A stretch of 64,000 bases of DNA from Tethya wilhelma (Eukaryota; Porifera; Demospongiae; Tethyida; Tethyidae): assembly GCA_964030475.1 (NCBI GenBank), contig CAXIPT010000046.1, forward strand, positions 80,326 through 144,325. Reading direction: 5' to 3'. Made by a program: the position numbers and the translations under genes. The notes beneath the pieces were generated by a model. It saw nothing but the letters and a program-made list of their open reading frames with translations. It had not been told where the DNA came from and searched no databases. Below are positions 24,865-35,768 of this stretch, piece after piece. Each line of letters opens with the position of its first letter. Position 1 is the first letter of the stretch.

Positions 24865-25782
24865 CTAGAGAGCCCTCCTCCTCCTTCGCCCCTCACTTCA
24901 CAAGTAAGGAGCAGAGTATGTTTTAATAAATGGATTTATCATAATTTTATCTCAATTTTTGGATAATTCCAGCTCAAACTCGATGTAAGTTACCCCATTT
25001 CCGTTTGTTATTTTGATATCTATAATTATTTATATATGCACACAATAATGTGAAGCTCAAAAGCCCTCCTCCTCCTCCTCCTCCTCCTCCCCCCTCGCTT
25101 GACAAGTGAGCATGATCAGGAGCAGGGTAGGTTTTCATTAATGGATTTTATAAAAATTTTATCTCAATTTTTTGATAATTATTTACAATAATGTGCAGCT
25201 GGAGATACCTCTTCCTCCTCCACCCCTCGCTTCACAGGTAAGGAGCAGGGTACGTTTGTATCATAATTTTATCTCAATTTTTGATATTTCCAGCTCGAAC
25301 TTGATGTTAGTTACCCCATTTACGTTTGTTATTTTGATATCTATATTTATATATGCACACAATAATGTGAAGCTCAAAAGCCCTCCGACTCCTCCTCCTC
25401 CTCCCCCCTCACTTGACAAGTGAGCATGATCAGGAGCAGGGTACGTTTTCATTAATAGATTTCATAAAAAATTTATCTCAATTTTTGATAATATTATCTA
25501 CAATAATGTGCAGCTGGAGAGACCTCTTCCTCCTCCGCCCCTCGCTTCACAGGTAAGGAGCAGGGTACGTTTTAATAAATAGATTTTATCATAATTTTAT
25601 CTCAATTTTTTCATAATTCCAGCTCAAGCTCTTCCTCTCCCCCTTTCTTCACAAATAAGCAGTGTAGGGTTTCATAAATGGGTTTTATCTCTCGATGTAA
25701 GTTACCCAATTTCCGTTTGTTAATTTGACATCTATAGCACACAACTTGTCTTCCTCCTCCTCCTCAAAATCAGATTGTGGAA
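24865..25782 (+). repeat. Tandem array of microexon-like segments
   Basis: A unit of about 320 bp is repeated and carries short Pro/Ser-coding segments bounded by splice consensus. The 39-nt segments are 24865-24903, 25199-25237 and 25514-25552 (gtgcag|...|gtaagg). The 12-nt segments are 24973-24984 (ccag|ctcaaactcgat|gtaagt) and 25294-25305. CTC-rich segments of 50 and 47 nt are at 25056-25105 and 25373-25419. A 45-nt segment is at 25738-25782 (tatag|...|gtaagt). All 39-, 12- and 45-nt segments are multiples of three and fit phase 1, joining the SET exon to the recombinase exon. The 50/47-nt segments and the second 12-nt segment introduce stops and are probably decayed or skipped. Confidence 0.6.
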
Positions 25783-25858
25783 GTAAGTATACAAATCAAT
25801 TTTACAAACTTGGATGCCTGCGTGAATTGGATACTTCTTTTTTTTTTTCTACTCCTAG

Positions 25859-26650
25859 CCGCACAGATGCAAAGACCCGGGGCAGTGACGAACGCGACCC
25901 TCAGCGAGTTTAAGAGAGGGAAACTGGAGGACGGCAACCTGATTCTCAGTGTACACCATCACAAAACGGGCGCACTGGGCTCCGCCCGGCTCGTCTTTGA
26001 TCCTGAGCAAAGAGAAAACCTTCAAAAGTACGTCGACTTTGTAAGGCCCGACCAGGTGGGGTGCAGGGAGGTCAAGGAGCTCTTTGTGAGGGAGGGTGGG
26101 CAGCCAGTGACGAACGTAAGCCAGCTGATGAAGGCAATGGGGAAGAGATTCGGCTTCGACCCCATCACCGCCACAAAGAATCGTAAAAAGATCGCCACCG
26201 TCGCCGCCCTCAACCTCGGCCAGCCTGAAACGGCTTTAATATCTAGCCAAATAAACCATTCGGTGGCTGTGGAAGAGAGCCACTACAGGGCCATCAAGGG
26301 GCCGGCTCACGCTAGCTTGGCCTTCCAACACCTGAAGGCCCTTAGGAATAGAGGAGCCGGCCCCCGCCGCCACCTCCCCAGGAGAGGGAGAGGGGAAGGG
26401 GAAGGGGAAGGAGAAGGAGAAGGAGAAGGAGAAGGAGGAGGAGGAGGGGAAGAAGCTAGCAATGCAACCGTTCTCTCAAGAGGAGGCACTTCTCATCAAG
26501 ACGCACTTTGCGTCTTTCATCAAGGACAACACGGCTCCGTCCCTCTACGAGTGCCAGCAATTTCTGCTGACAGACGAGGCCAGGGCAACGATAGAGGGAC
26601 GGAGTGTCCAGGACGAGGTCCAGACGTTCAGGAAGGCCAAGAAGAAGTGA
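25859..26650 (+). pseudogene. Tyrosine recombinase (Crypton-like) domain, one frameshift
   Basis: The exon opens after acceptor 'ctcctag' at 25858. It reads TAQMQRPGAVTNATLSEFK (the arginine of RxGAVxNAT is the first box), VHHHKTGALGSARLVFD, then VDFVRPDQ and KELFVREGGQPV, ATKNRKKIATVAAL, and the Tyr box HSVAVEESHYR. This box order is that of eukaryotic transposon tyrosine recombinases. A GA-rich tract at about 26395-26450 (Gly-Glu repeats) is followed by a +1 frame change. The C-terminal block SQEEALLIKTHFASFI...YECQQFLLTDEAR...FRKAKKK then ends at TGA 26648. The exon is strikingly GC-rich compared with its AT-rich surroundings. In copy 2 of the duplication the recombinase is absent. Crypton-type assignment is by pattern memory; the frameshift may be repeat slippage. 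Confidence 0.7.
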
Positions 26651-26670
26651 GTGCCCTGCCCTGTGCCCAA

Positions 26671-26927
26671 CTCAACTCTCCTGTATCGCTGTCGTATATT
26701 ATCTTATCGCCTTATATATAGTGTAGTAGACTGACTCTGTTGTATTGTGTTCACCTTTTGTCGTACCTTATCTTATTTTAGCGTAGAAGACTCTTACAAC
26801 TCAACTCTCCTGTATCGCTGTCGTATATCATCTTATCGCCTTATATATAGTGTAGTGGACTGACTCTGTTGTATTGTGTTCAATTTTTGTCGTACCTTAT
26901 CTTATTTTAGCGTAGTAGACTCTACTG
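26671..26927. repeat. Tandem duplication of a 129-bp unit
   Basis: The unit starting 'ctcaactctcctgtatcgct' at 26671 repeats almost identically at 26800, and a third partial unit begins near 26928 ('cgtagtagactctact'). It lies immediately 3' of the recombinase stop and may be the element's 3' terminal or untranslated region. Confidence 0.85.
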
Positions 26928-28017
26928 CATTGCTTTCAATGTAAGCTCATGTCGTATTGTATATAATAGCGTAGTAGTGTTGCCCTCTTACATATATTGT
27001 CTCTCTCTCCCCTCCCAAATGTTTATCCTATCATTGTCCTGATCAACCCGTTGATCACAGTCACGCTGACGTGTTAACCGATTATACAGAGGTTGACGCG
27101 CGTTCACTAAATATCTGAGCGTCTTTGGATGTCTTTCTCCTTGGCTTTGCGCAGCTTCCAAACTAAACTCACAAATATGTAGACCAACTACTATCCCTTC
27201 ACTGCCACAAGTAGCGTTAAGCTTCTAATCCTAGAGACTACAGAGAAAACGAGAAAAGAAAAGTTATCGTCGGGATCGCCGCGATCGTCACCTCTCGTGG
27301 TTCATGCATGACTTCCTAACGCCACACCTACTTATGGGTTGCAACTCAAACTTAGTATTTTACTAGGAAAGTACTTTACCTAAATGCACACCGAGTTTAA
27401 AGTTCACTGCTATTGCACGTTGGCGCACGCCAAAGGTGCAATGACGAGTACACTCGTATTTTGCGAGCTTGCAATAAGTGGCGAGTATACCCGTCATTCA
27501 GCCATAAAGGGGCGCATGCAGTGAATAATTGCTCTCTCAAATGTGAAAACTAAACAAAAATTTTAAAATGCACATGCGGACCGTAATTTCACCCTCAGAC
27601 CTATCCCCATTTCAATGTCACAGCTTGGTAGCTCAAAATAAGTACCGCATGTCGTCACTGTCGTCAATAAGTATTGCACAGTCCCTCGCGGGAGCGCCGG
27701 GGATGTTCGGACACCCCGAGGGATGCAAAAAGGGACACATGGGAAAGCCCTAGGATCAGCGTGTGTTCTCTGTGTTTGCTCAGTGTACTGATCGAGTAGA
27801 GGTTCAAAAGGTAACCAATCAAACTCTGTATACATTTTAACGTATTATAGATGCCAAAAGAAACTAAAATACATTGCTATGTGTAAATTATATGAATTTA
27901 AATATCTGTGATTAACTGTCCTAAAAAATAAATGTATATAAAAATAATTATGTGTTGCAAGTTGAAAATATACCAGAACAAGTTTGTGTAGCATAAATAT
28001 AAGTTATTGATTAATAC
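26928..28017. other. Non-coding stretch
   Basis: No supported gene. Overlapping open frames on both strands around 27563-27835 lack motifs. One hairpin was noted at 27440-27498. Confidence 0.45.
27440..27498. repeat. 17-bp inverted repeat
   Basis: aatgacgagtacactcg (27440-27456) pairs with cgagtatacccgtcatt (27482-27498), 15 of 17 positions, around a 25-base loop. It could be a tiny MITE or a hairpin; no target duplication is evident. Confidence 0.5.
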
Positions 28018-28027
28018 TATGTCCAAG

Positions 28028-28734
28028 TAGCCTCGTTCCCAGGCCTTCTGCGTGCTGCATGCTAGTATTGATTTATTAAATTGACGATCTTTACCATTTT
28101 CATAATTTTTTAGCACGCAGAAGGCCTGGTGAACGAAATCACGTGAATGACATCAGAAAACTTGTAGCGTAGGCGGCCTAACCGCAAGCAAGACTTGAAG
28201 ATTTTTTCTTGTGCACAAGCCCGCGAGGCAAGACAAAAAAAACAGTTTTTTTGAGTAGCACAGCACTACGCTAGGCAATACCTACCAAAATGTCTCAAAG
28301 CAGCAAGAAAGTTTGAGCAAAAAGAAGCGATGTCTGGACACATATAATAATGTGGACATATCACTCATATCTAAGGTCAAACTAGGTCCAAATTTATGCT
28401 TACTTGGCTGTTTTGTCTGGTCTTGATCTTTTGACTTCTGTCATCTGGCCTTCAAGCTCAGATTGGCTGCGCTTGTAGTCTAGCTCCAGGTCAAAGCGCT
28501 AGCGTGCCGCATGGCTCACAAAAAATTATTCACAAACTGATGATGTCATATGCAAAATACGTGCGCGCGCGTGGGCAGTCTAAGCAGTCCTGCCCACGCG
28601 CAAAATCACTTGTCTACCATGCGTCTACCCTCGTTTCCCAGGCCCTCTGCGTGCTTAAATAAAATCATCTGGTAAGGATCGTCAACGTAATAAATCAACA
28701 ATAGTAGCACGCAGAGGGCCTGGGGACGAGGCTA
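28028..28734. mobile_element. Composite of two inverted MITEs with a 9-bp target duplication
   Basis: Two copies of the same MITE of about 105 bp lie in opposite orientation at about 28028-28135 and 28629-28734. Each has its own inverted ends (TAGCCTCGT.CCCAGGCC.T, then CTGCGTGCT). They bracket about 490 bp of unrelated, locally GC-rich sequence. The whole unit begins TAGCCTCGT and ends in the complementary GAGGCTA. It is flanked by atgtccaag at 28019-28027 and 28735-28743, a perfect 9-bp direct repeat. The composite therefore appears to have moved as one unit. No ORF lies between. Confidence 0.75.
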
Positions 28735-28779
28735 ATGTCCAAGTCTAGTATGCGTAGGTTGTGCAGAAATAGATCCTGC

Positions 28780-29950
28780 TCAACTAGAGTGAGTGGCATT
28801 CACGTTTCCCGAGTCATCATCCTCCATAGCATCAACCTCATAGTCACTACTATCAGATTCTGTGTCTGAATCAGAGTCAGATGTTACAGTTTCCTCGTGT
28901 GTGGTTGCCATAGTGTTTTCGCAATGTAGACACTGACAGCCTTCTGTGCAAAAATTTCTCCTTTTTTTGCATTTGCACTGCTGGCTCCTACATCTTGTCT
29001 TCTTGCATTTGCAGCCCTCCAATAGAAGGGCTACCCGGTTCCGAACTGAATCCAAGTTACTGTCAGTGTCCCACATGACACATAGGTTATCGTTACACAT
29101 CTTCCACCCAAAGTTTATCAGGGGTTGTAGCACCATATGACTGTTTGTAGCTTGTTGCCACATGTCAATAAACCAGCATATTCTCTTCCAATGGAGTGTT
29201 AGTGCTTCATTCGATGGTATCATCTCATTTTCGTAAACAATTCTGTCCCAGATACTCTGTCTGATGTCATCAATCCACTTGGTATGATGTTCAAGTGGTG
29301 TTATGCTCTTATTGGTGAACTTTCTGAAGTGAGCTACTGGTGTACTGAAGTCAAAAGCAGTAATATGTTTCTTGAAGTATATCACTCCTATAAGTCGGAA
29401 AAAAGCTAATAATAATCCTTTCTTATAATTATGAGTCATCAGCAATGTTTGTATCTGCTAGTGTTCCCTGTGTAAGCTCATCGTCTTCTCCCGTAATAAA
29501 TGGTGCATATTGGTACAGAGCCTTAAGAAAGGTAGCTTTACCAATTTGACTGAAAAATGATATAATTATAATCACACCTGACAATACAAACATATCATGT
29601 ATGACGTTTGGAAGAATGTCAGGATTTATGGCTGCTAGGTCTGGATCATTGGATCAACAAGATTGGAGAGGTTCAATATTTTAATGTGAGGGGAATTGTG
29701 TTTGTTAATTTGAATTACTACCTTTTCTTGTACACATTTTAATGGCATACCAACGTGATATACATCTGTGTCACAAGACACCAACAAGACTCTCTTACAT
29801 TCTGTGTTACTCGCATGTAGCCAAATGCGTGTATCTGTTTCCTCTCCATTACTCAGAAATCGAGGGTCAGGTTGCACTGTGCTGTTTCCTCTGACGTACC
29901 AAGCAATTTCATTGTCTTCCGCTCGTGCGGATAAATCCGTCTACCGTTAA
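28780..29950 (-). pseudogene. CXC-domain (tesmin/TSO1-like) transposon protein, 3' part
   Basis: Reading the minus strand: AEDNEIAWYVRGNSTVQPDP, NGEETDTRIWLHAS, VLLVSCDTDVYHVG, then DPDLAAINPDILPNVIHDM and FVLSG at a donor. Next come QIGKATFLKALYQYAPFITG, FFRLIGVIYFKKHITAFDF, HWKRICWFIDMWQQATNSHM, and a Cys-rich module CKCKKTRCRSQQCKCKKR...CTEGCQCLHCEN near residue 150 of the last block. An acidic tail follows, with the stop at 28780. EE-DTR plus S-D-TDV resembles a PIN/FEN-like nuclease core. The CXC module is a zinc-binding DNA-contact domain. I recognise this pairing as a repeated gene family in invertebrate and fish genomes (memory). Frame changes at about 29640 and 29445 indicate decay. 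Confidence 0.65.
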
Positions 29951-29958
29951 AGAGTTAA

Positions 29959-30272
29959 TTTTTTTTTTTTTTTAAATTTTTAAGTGCCCCTTCGGGTTTA
30001 CCACAATTGTGGCTAACGAGGGCATGCAAATAGCCTAGGGCTAATGAACGCAGGTCCCCCGGGACCGACGGCTTTACATCCCCTCCGAAGGATGCGGTGA
30101 AATTCACCTCCTCATTTTTTGGGGTAGAGTTGAGTTAACTCCTAGGCATAGCTTGAAAGAGAAAATGGGAAACAAATACCTGTGGCACTGGAGGGACTCA
30201 AACCGCCTACCCATGGGGGCTGGGAGTCCGAGTCAATGGTGAACAAGCCACCAGGCCACTTTGCTATCCAAA
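29959..30272 (-). mobile_element. tRNA-derived SINE
   Basis: On the minus strand the element begins near 30272. It has a box A-like TAGCAAAGTGGCCTGG (complement of 30251-30266) and a box B-like GGTTTGAGTCC (complement of 30194-30204), about 45 bases apart, as in internal RNA polymerase III promoters of tRNAs. A central block, 'cttcggaggggatgtaaagc' then 'cgtcggtcccg', resembles a conserved SINE core I recall from several invertebrates. The 3' end is an A-rich tail (T run at 29959-29973 on the plus strand). No clear target duplication was found. Confidence 0.75.
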
Positions 30273-31329
30273 TAGTCAAGCCCTTGATAGTGAGATGCTT
30301 AGTATCATCTAAGACATTTCTGTGCCTACTTGCTAGGTCATAAATGTGTTATTTACACTGACCATGCACTACAAGTGTTTGTGGAGTGACATCATGACAT
30401 GCTTACAGTGAGTATAGTGACAGGTTCATACCGCATACCGGGTGAATGTCGATGACTATTGTTCAAAGCTTTATCTGATCCCTTGGCCCAGCTAGATGGA
30501 GTTATGATTCTGATGCCCCGTGAACACATTTCAAAAGATCGTAAGCTGCTGCTTCTGTATACTATGTATACTGAATTGTGGGTGTACGTAACCTGAGAGA
30601 TATACCAGTTGATTGACCATAAGTGAATTCTAGAGGGCAATAATCTGTCTCCCTAAAGTCTTACCTTGGACCAAAGACACCCAAGCGTAAAAGAACTTGT
30701 TGCTTTCTGTATAGGCTTTGTTGTTAGATACTTAGGTTGTTTTTGTAGCTGAAACAATGTGCATGCCCTTGGGGGAGAATTATGGCAAAACTCTAATTCA
30801 GTAGTACTATGCTTAGTGATGATATAATGTAATGTAATTAAAATTATTCAAACAAGTAAGATTGTGTTTGTATCTTTGTATCCTCGCATTGAGCTTTTAA
30901 GTCACAATCAAGTGCCTGGACAAAATAAATATTACCAAAATTTAATTGTAAATGACAAATCTTTGCCAGAGAGAGATCTGCATGTCAAAAATACTATATA
31001 TATCTTCTGAAAGCAAAAATTAAAATTTGACCAATCAGATTACAGTTTTAATACTGATTACCATATTAGGCAATGACTCCACAAAGTGAGAAAATAAGCG
31101 AGTCTGATATGTTATTTTCCTACAATAATTTCCATTTGTTTGTGTCTGCATTTTACGAAGATGCAAAAGTAGCACTTCTGCAGTGGAGAAGCAATGGTCT
31201 AGAAAGTGCCAGCAAATGTCAAAGTTGCTTCAATGGTTGCACCAAGTATGAGCATTTTTAACTTCAAGATGAAGACACTTGGTCAAGTGCTCGATTGTCA
31301 GACCCAGAGTCTGCTATGGAATATTACTG
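30273..31329. other. No supported gene
   Basis: A minus-strand frame at 30640-30392 (RSSSLRSFEMCSRGIRI) could be an upstream exon of the CXC-domain transposon gene. A plus-strand frame at 31073-31261 has no recognised motif. The rest is AT-rich. Confidence 0.35.
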
Positions 31330-31505
31330 AGAATCCAGAGCCTCTTAGAGATCGAGAGATGCCAGAGCCCTTTCCTTCTAGAGATGCCAGAGCCTCTCAG
31401 AGAGAATCTTGAGATCAAAAGATGCCAGAGCCTCCTAGAAGGATGTCAGAGCCTCTCAGAGATTGATAGATGCCAGAGTCTCCTAGAAATGCCATAGCCT
31501 CTTAG
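31330..31505. repeat. Degenerate minisatellite, unit of about 20-27 bp
   Basis: Seven or so variants of 'gatgccagagcctctyagag' are arrayed in tandem with small insertions. In one frame they encode MPEPLR-like repeats interrupted by stops, so coding use is doubtful. Confidence 0.75.
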
Positions 31506-31689
31506 AGTACAAGAGACTACTGTTGAAACTTGTGTGCTCATGTCATAGAGTTCACTAATGAACGAGCACAGGAGATCTTTGATGAGTGGATCCTATCTTT
31601 AAGACTAGATCAATGTCGCATGCTATACGTTTTTTGAGGTGCATCTTTTAAGTTCATTTCTTGCCTTATTTTATATAAGAACCACAGCC

Positions 31690-32520
31690 AAGCTTTGATG
31701 AGAAAACAGTGAGAAAGTACACAAATGACTTCTTCACAAACAAAAGCTCACTCACAGAGTCTTGTTGAGGAAAGGAAATGCATGTGTGTACCACAATGAA
31801 GATGTGAACAACAGGAAGGCTGAGTGAGAGAGAATGCATTCAAAAAAGGTGAGCCAAATATGACATTCTGTGAGTATATAAACAACACTCTACTACCATC
31901 GTCACATTTCCCACCCTTTTTTCCCCTACTCAGTTTTTCTTGGAACCACCATCTGTTGGCTAGGATTTAAGCCAAGAAGGGAGTGTACATCGATGGATAC
32001 AAGAATGTATCTGAAGAGAATGAAGAAGCTTTGCACATCACAATGTCCCCTTCCACAGTGTTCTGACAAAGAACCTACAGTGAGGGATATGTGAGACGAA
32101 GAGAAGACACTCGTCGTAATTCACCACGATGAATCGATTTACAACACTAAAGACAGTCAGACTTGGATGTGGGGAGAACAAGAGCATCCTGAAATTCTAA
32201 ATAAAACTAAAGGGAGTAGTGTAATTGTGTCAGTTTTAAGAACACCATGGCTAGCTGAAACCAACAGATAAACAGTACACAGTTGCAAAAGTAAAGTATC
32301 CTACATTGCTGAATTGGCTCAAATCTTGTTTGAGTATGGTGTCAAAAAAGGTGGGTATTGGACTAGTGAGAAGTTTATGGCTCAAGTAAAGCAATGCTTG
32401 TAGCATTGTTGAGTCAATAATGACCCAATGAAACATACAATTGTCTTCGTATTTGAAGAGAGCAGCTGTCACAAGAAATTCAGTTTGAACAAAAACAGAC
32501 AAATGAAATGAGAACTTGCA
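31690..32520 (+). pseudogene. DDE-type transposase pseudogene
   Basis: Blocks in shifting frames: SFDEKTVRKYTNDFFTNK; WLGFKPRR near 31960; TLVVIHHDESIYNTKDSQTW with GEQEHPEILNKTKGSSVIVS (first catalytic Asp in HDES); GVKKGGYWTSEKFMAQVKQC; and TIVFVFEESSCHKKFS, where related proteins have FVFDQSSCHKK. The D-to-E change at that second acidic position, a TAG after VKQCL and many frameshifts mark it as dead. The HDES...KTKG...GYW-SEKF...SSCHKKF order matches a DDE superfamily common in fungi and invertebrates (memory). Termini were not found. Confidence 0.65.
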
Positions 32521-33140
32521 TATCATGATGATTTCTGAATTAAAAAACTATTTTGGAACTTAATGTTACTTTGAGAGTTGTGGCTAGATTGTTGGACTTA
32601 TGTTATGGCATGTTTGATAAAGGGGCCTATTGGATTAAGATTTCAGATAAACACTTGCTAGACATGAGAACCATCTCGTTGCAGCGACCAAAATTAATGA
32701 GTTTGTCACTTGATTTGAGAACTGAATACAAGCTATCAATTTGGGTTTTGACTGCAAATCACAACAAATAGTCAAAAAGTCATTGAATTTGAATCATAGC
32801 ATTGTGTGGCAAGCAAACTTTTGGCCACTAATCATCGAGAGAGCTCCGAATTTTATACAGCTAGTTAGATTCCAGATTCCATTCTTGCTGATCACCTTTG
32901 ATACTCCAAGACCATATAGAATGAGTTGGTAAGCGTAATAAGCGATCAAAGTGATATCATAAATGATGTTAAGAGAACTAGTTTTTTTCTGTGTTTGCTA
33001 ATGTGGTGACTGATGCTACTAACAAAGTTACAGTATGTTCTTGACAGTGATATTAAGGAATTCTTTGTCGAATTTGTGGTGGTGGTGAGAATAACTGATG
33101 AGGTGGTTGCAAACACGCAAGCTTTCTTCACCTGACATAC
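32521..33140. other. Degraded sequence between two transposase remnants
   Basis: Several mid-sized plus-strand frames (for example 32553-32771) exist without recognisable motifs. They may belong to either neighbouring element. Confidence 0.35.
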
Positions 33141-34498
33141 GTTTCATCTAAATTGACAAGTGCAGATGTTGCCAGGAAATTGTTCGACCTCGTATCTCAA
33201 TGCAATGTTTGTGCAGGCCATCCTGATGACCATTTTATTGAAATGCTAAAAGCTAAGCATGGAAAAAACTTACTCTAAAAGTGGCAATACAGTAGCTAAG
33301 ATGATGACAGATTCTCTGTGTATTTGAATGGAAAAACATACATACAAACAGTACGTTCATCTTTATGTCAAATACTGTCACATGGGCAAAAATGTTCACT
33401 TATAGAGCACAATTAAGAGCAATGTATCATAGGTGGAAAAAAATTCACTCTATCTCTCCATCAAAACGAGCATCAAACTTCTAGTCGTACACCATTCACT
33501 AATTTAAAAACATCAGAGAGACGTAAGAGATATTCTTTGTTGAGAGCACGTACTATTTCAGCTGAAAGGAAAGTTAAAACACTCACACAGAGATTAGACG
33601 AGTCAATCAAGCATCCTGGAGTTGCTGTACAAAGTGATCTCCATTCTCAAACAATGCAAGATAAAAAGGAAGAAATTGAAAAACAATATGCAAAAGGCAC
33701 ATTCCAGCGACTTTTTGGGGACCAACAAATGCAAGCTGTATCATCAAAAACAGCAAATCAAGTTAGATGGCACCCTATGATGATTCGTTGGTGCTTATAT
33801 TTAAAATTTTTGTCATCGTCAGCTTGTCATGCAATGATAAGCAGTGGATTTATCACTTTACCATCTGAACGTGCCCTACGTGACTATACCAGGTGGATCG
33901 AAAGTGATACTGGTTGTCAACCAAAGGTTACGCAACTACTTGATGAGCTAGACAAAGTGAAACTACCAGATCATCTCAAAAAACATGTCACAGTTGTATT
34001 TGATGAAGTGAAAATAAAAGAAGGGATTGTATATAATAAACACAATTGTAGTATTCGAGGTTTTGTTAAAATGGGTTATGTAAACTGTCAGCTTCAACAA
34101 TTTGAACAGTCTCTTGAAAAAAAAAAGATTACATAAGTGACAGAGTTGCAAAACACATGTTGGTGTTTATGGTGAGGGGCATTTTCGCATCAGTTGATTT
34201 TCCATATGCCCAGTACGCTACCAGGGACATATTAGGTGATCTTTTGTATCCAATTGTATGGGAAGTAGTTCAACATTTAGAATGTGCTGGTCTTCAAGTA
34301 CATGCTCCTACCTGTGACAAGACTTCTCCAAATTGTAAACTTCACCAGAAAAACATGGAGTTAACTTACAGAACTATCAACCCATATAGTGCAGGCACAA
34401 GGTTCATTTACTTCGTCAAAAATGTGCCTCATCTTATAAAAACTATACGTAACTCGTTTTCAAATTCATTTGCTCACAAAAACACTCATGCTCTTTGG
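33141..34498 (+). pseudogene. P-element-like transposase, main exon region
   Basis: The N-terminal block is decayed over several frames: TSADVARKLFDLVSQCNVCA, GHPDDHFIEMLKAKHG, FSVYLNGKTYIQTVRS. A long frame follows from about 33480 (SERRKRYSLLRARTISAERK) to 34136, including VRWHPMMIRWCLYLKFLSSS, LPSERALRDYTRW and VVFDEVKIKEGIVY (first catalytic Asp), then GFVKMGYVNCQLQQFE. After a run of ten A at 34117-34126 the frame slips by one base into KHMLVFMVRGIFASVDFPYA, CDKTSPNCKLHQKN (second Asp) and FVKNVPHLIKTIRNSFSNS. The exon ends at CTTTGG|gtatgt (34498). This is the P/THAP9-type RNase H transposase pattern. One missing A would explain the break, so it could be a sequencing error. The exon is followed by a CA microsatellite, a TA-flanked element and a C-terminal exon at 35797. 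Confidence 0.8.
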
Positions 34499-34510
34499 GT
34501 ATGTGCATGT

Positions 34511-34512
<2 letters not shown>

Positions 34513-34550
<38 letters not shown>

Positions 34551-34560
34551 CACACACACA
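34513..34560. repeat. (CA)n microsatellite
   Basis: A CA run with a few interruptions, within the intron after the P-like transposase exon. Confidence 0.9.
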
Positions 34561-34816
34561 CACCACACCACACATCTCTCCACCCCATGCACATACTCAT
34601 TTATATGTAGATTAACAACAAACACATTTCTTGGACACACATACTTGATGTGTACAATAGATCTGGATCTGATTCAGGTCTGTCATTGGTACCTAATTAA
34701 ATTTTAAAAAGATAACATCTCTTCTTGACATCATACAGTTGTATGCGGGTTGCACAGGTATATTGTGACATTGGTTATGTTTCATGTGCTTTTGTATTAT
34801 GTAACTATAGTACATA

Positions 34817-35768
34817 TGTGACCGAATTTTGGAAAACTGACCACTTCGAGCAATCCGTGAATTTTGAGATAGCGATCGCATTGTAATCTACGTCATTGCA
34901 GCTAGCTATTCTCCAAATTTGAAGCGGCTAGGCACTATAGTTTTGGAGATATGAGCTCAAATATACCGACAGTTCATTCTAATTTTACTCGCTAAAATTG
35001 TAATCGAATACGTTGCTATATAAGTGCGAGTACACGAAATCCGTATACTATCCGTGTTACAACAAATTTATGTTTGTGGTACAATTTTCATGTAGTATCA
35101 GAATATGCATGAAGTTAGTTGTAGCGCTAGTTAAAACTTACTTAAGGAGCCTTTTCAAAGACACAGAAGACCAGGGAGCCTTCCAGGAGGATTCACCAGC
35201 GAGGTAAGTAAGTCTATTAAGTAGAATAATATAGTGGGTGGGCTGTAACTAGAATAACTAGGCTATAAATGGTGCAGAAATAAGCGCCCAATAATAAATG
35301 CATTCATTCATTATCATGCACAGATAAACAGCTCCTGGCTTAGCCCAGCAATTCTGCAACACTGTAGGCTGTCTTCTGATCATCTGCAAGAGATTTCTTT
35401 CTGCCAGAAGTGTTTAGTTCTTGAACAATGTATTGTTTTTTGTTGCAAATTAAATATGGATTTTTACAATGAGATGCATAGCGGCAGCTGCATCATGTAC
35501 TTTATCAGAATAATTAATCAATGAACATGGCAACACATCCCGTGTACTAACGGGAGAGAAGCTAGCCATGGCTGGCATAGCTGCATTCAAATGCTCATAT
35601 CTCGAAGCAGCGCCACCCGTAAAATCACGTCTGCAGCTCACCAAGGTATGCCCCTCCCATTTGGTGTAAAAAAATTTTTTGCGCGTGCGTCGCGTATTAC
35701 GCTAAAACTGCTGATTACTACAAAAAAAGTTTTGCTCGAAGTGGTTGGTTTTCCAAAATTCGGTCACA
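34817..35768. mobile_element. Non-autonomous TA-flanked inverted-repeat transposon
   Basis: Left end TGTGACCGAATTTTGGAAAA matches the reverse complement of the right end over about 38 bp with two mismatches. Both ends are flanked by TA (34815-34816, 35769-35770), the target duplication of Tc1/mariner-type elements. At 952 bp with no transposase ORF it is a MITE or deleted derivative. It lies between P-like transposase sequence at about 34640-34760 and the C-terminal exon at 35797, so it interrupts that gene. Confidence 0.8.

Larger units (their letters stand above)
20552..25120. repeat. Large duplicated segment, copy 1
   Basis: The segment starts at 'ggtcctcagaatgtgatatc' and runs collinear and highly similar to 58772-62240. 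Both copies share the Myb/SANT remnant, the GT/CA microsatellite pair, the block 'cctgacaactttggaaagct', the gtgagtga tandem stretch and the KMT5A-like SET exon. This copy has an extra insertion of about 850 bp after an ambiguous base at 22485, flanked by a duplicated stretch of about 100 bp (22415-22484 versus 23341-23445). Coding lesions are partly shared, such as the TGA in the SET exon, so the ancestor was already damaged. Confidence 0.85.

Noticed and set aside
26307..26489. Minus-strand Pro/Ser frame opposite the recombinase
   Set aside because: It is the shadow of the GA-rich tract that encodes Gly-Glu repeats on the plus strand.
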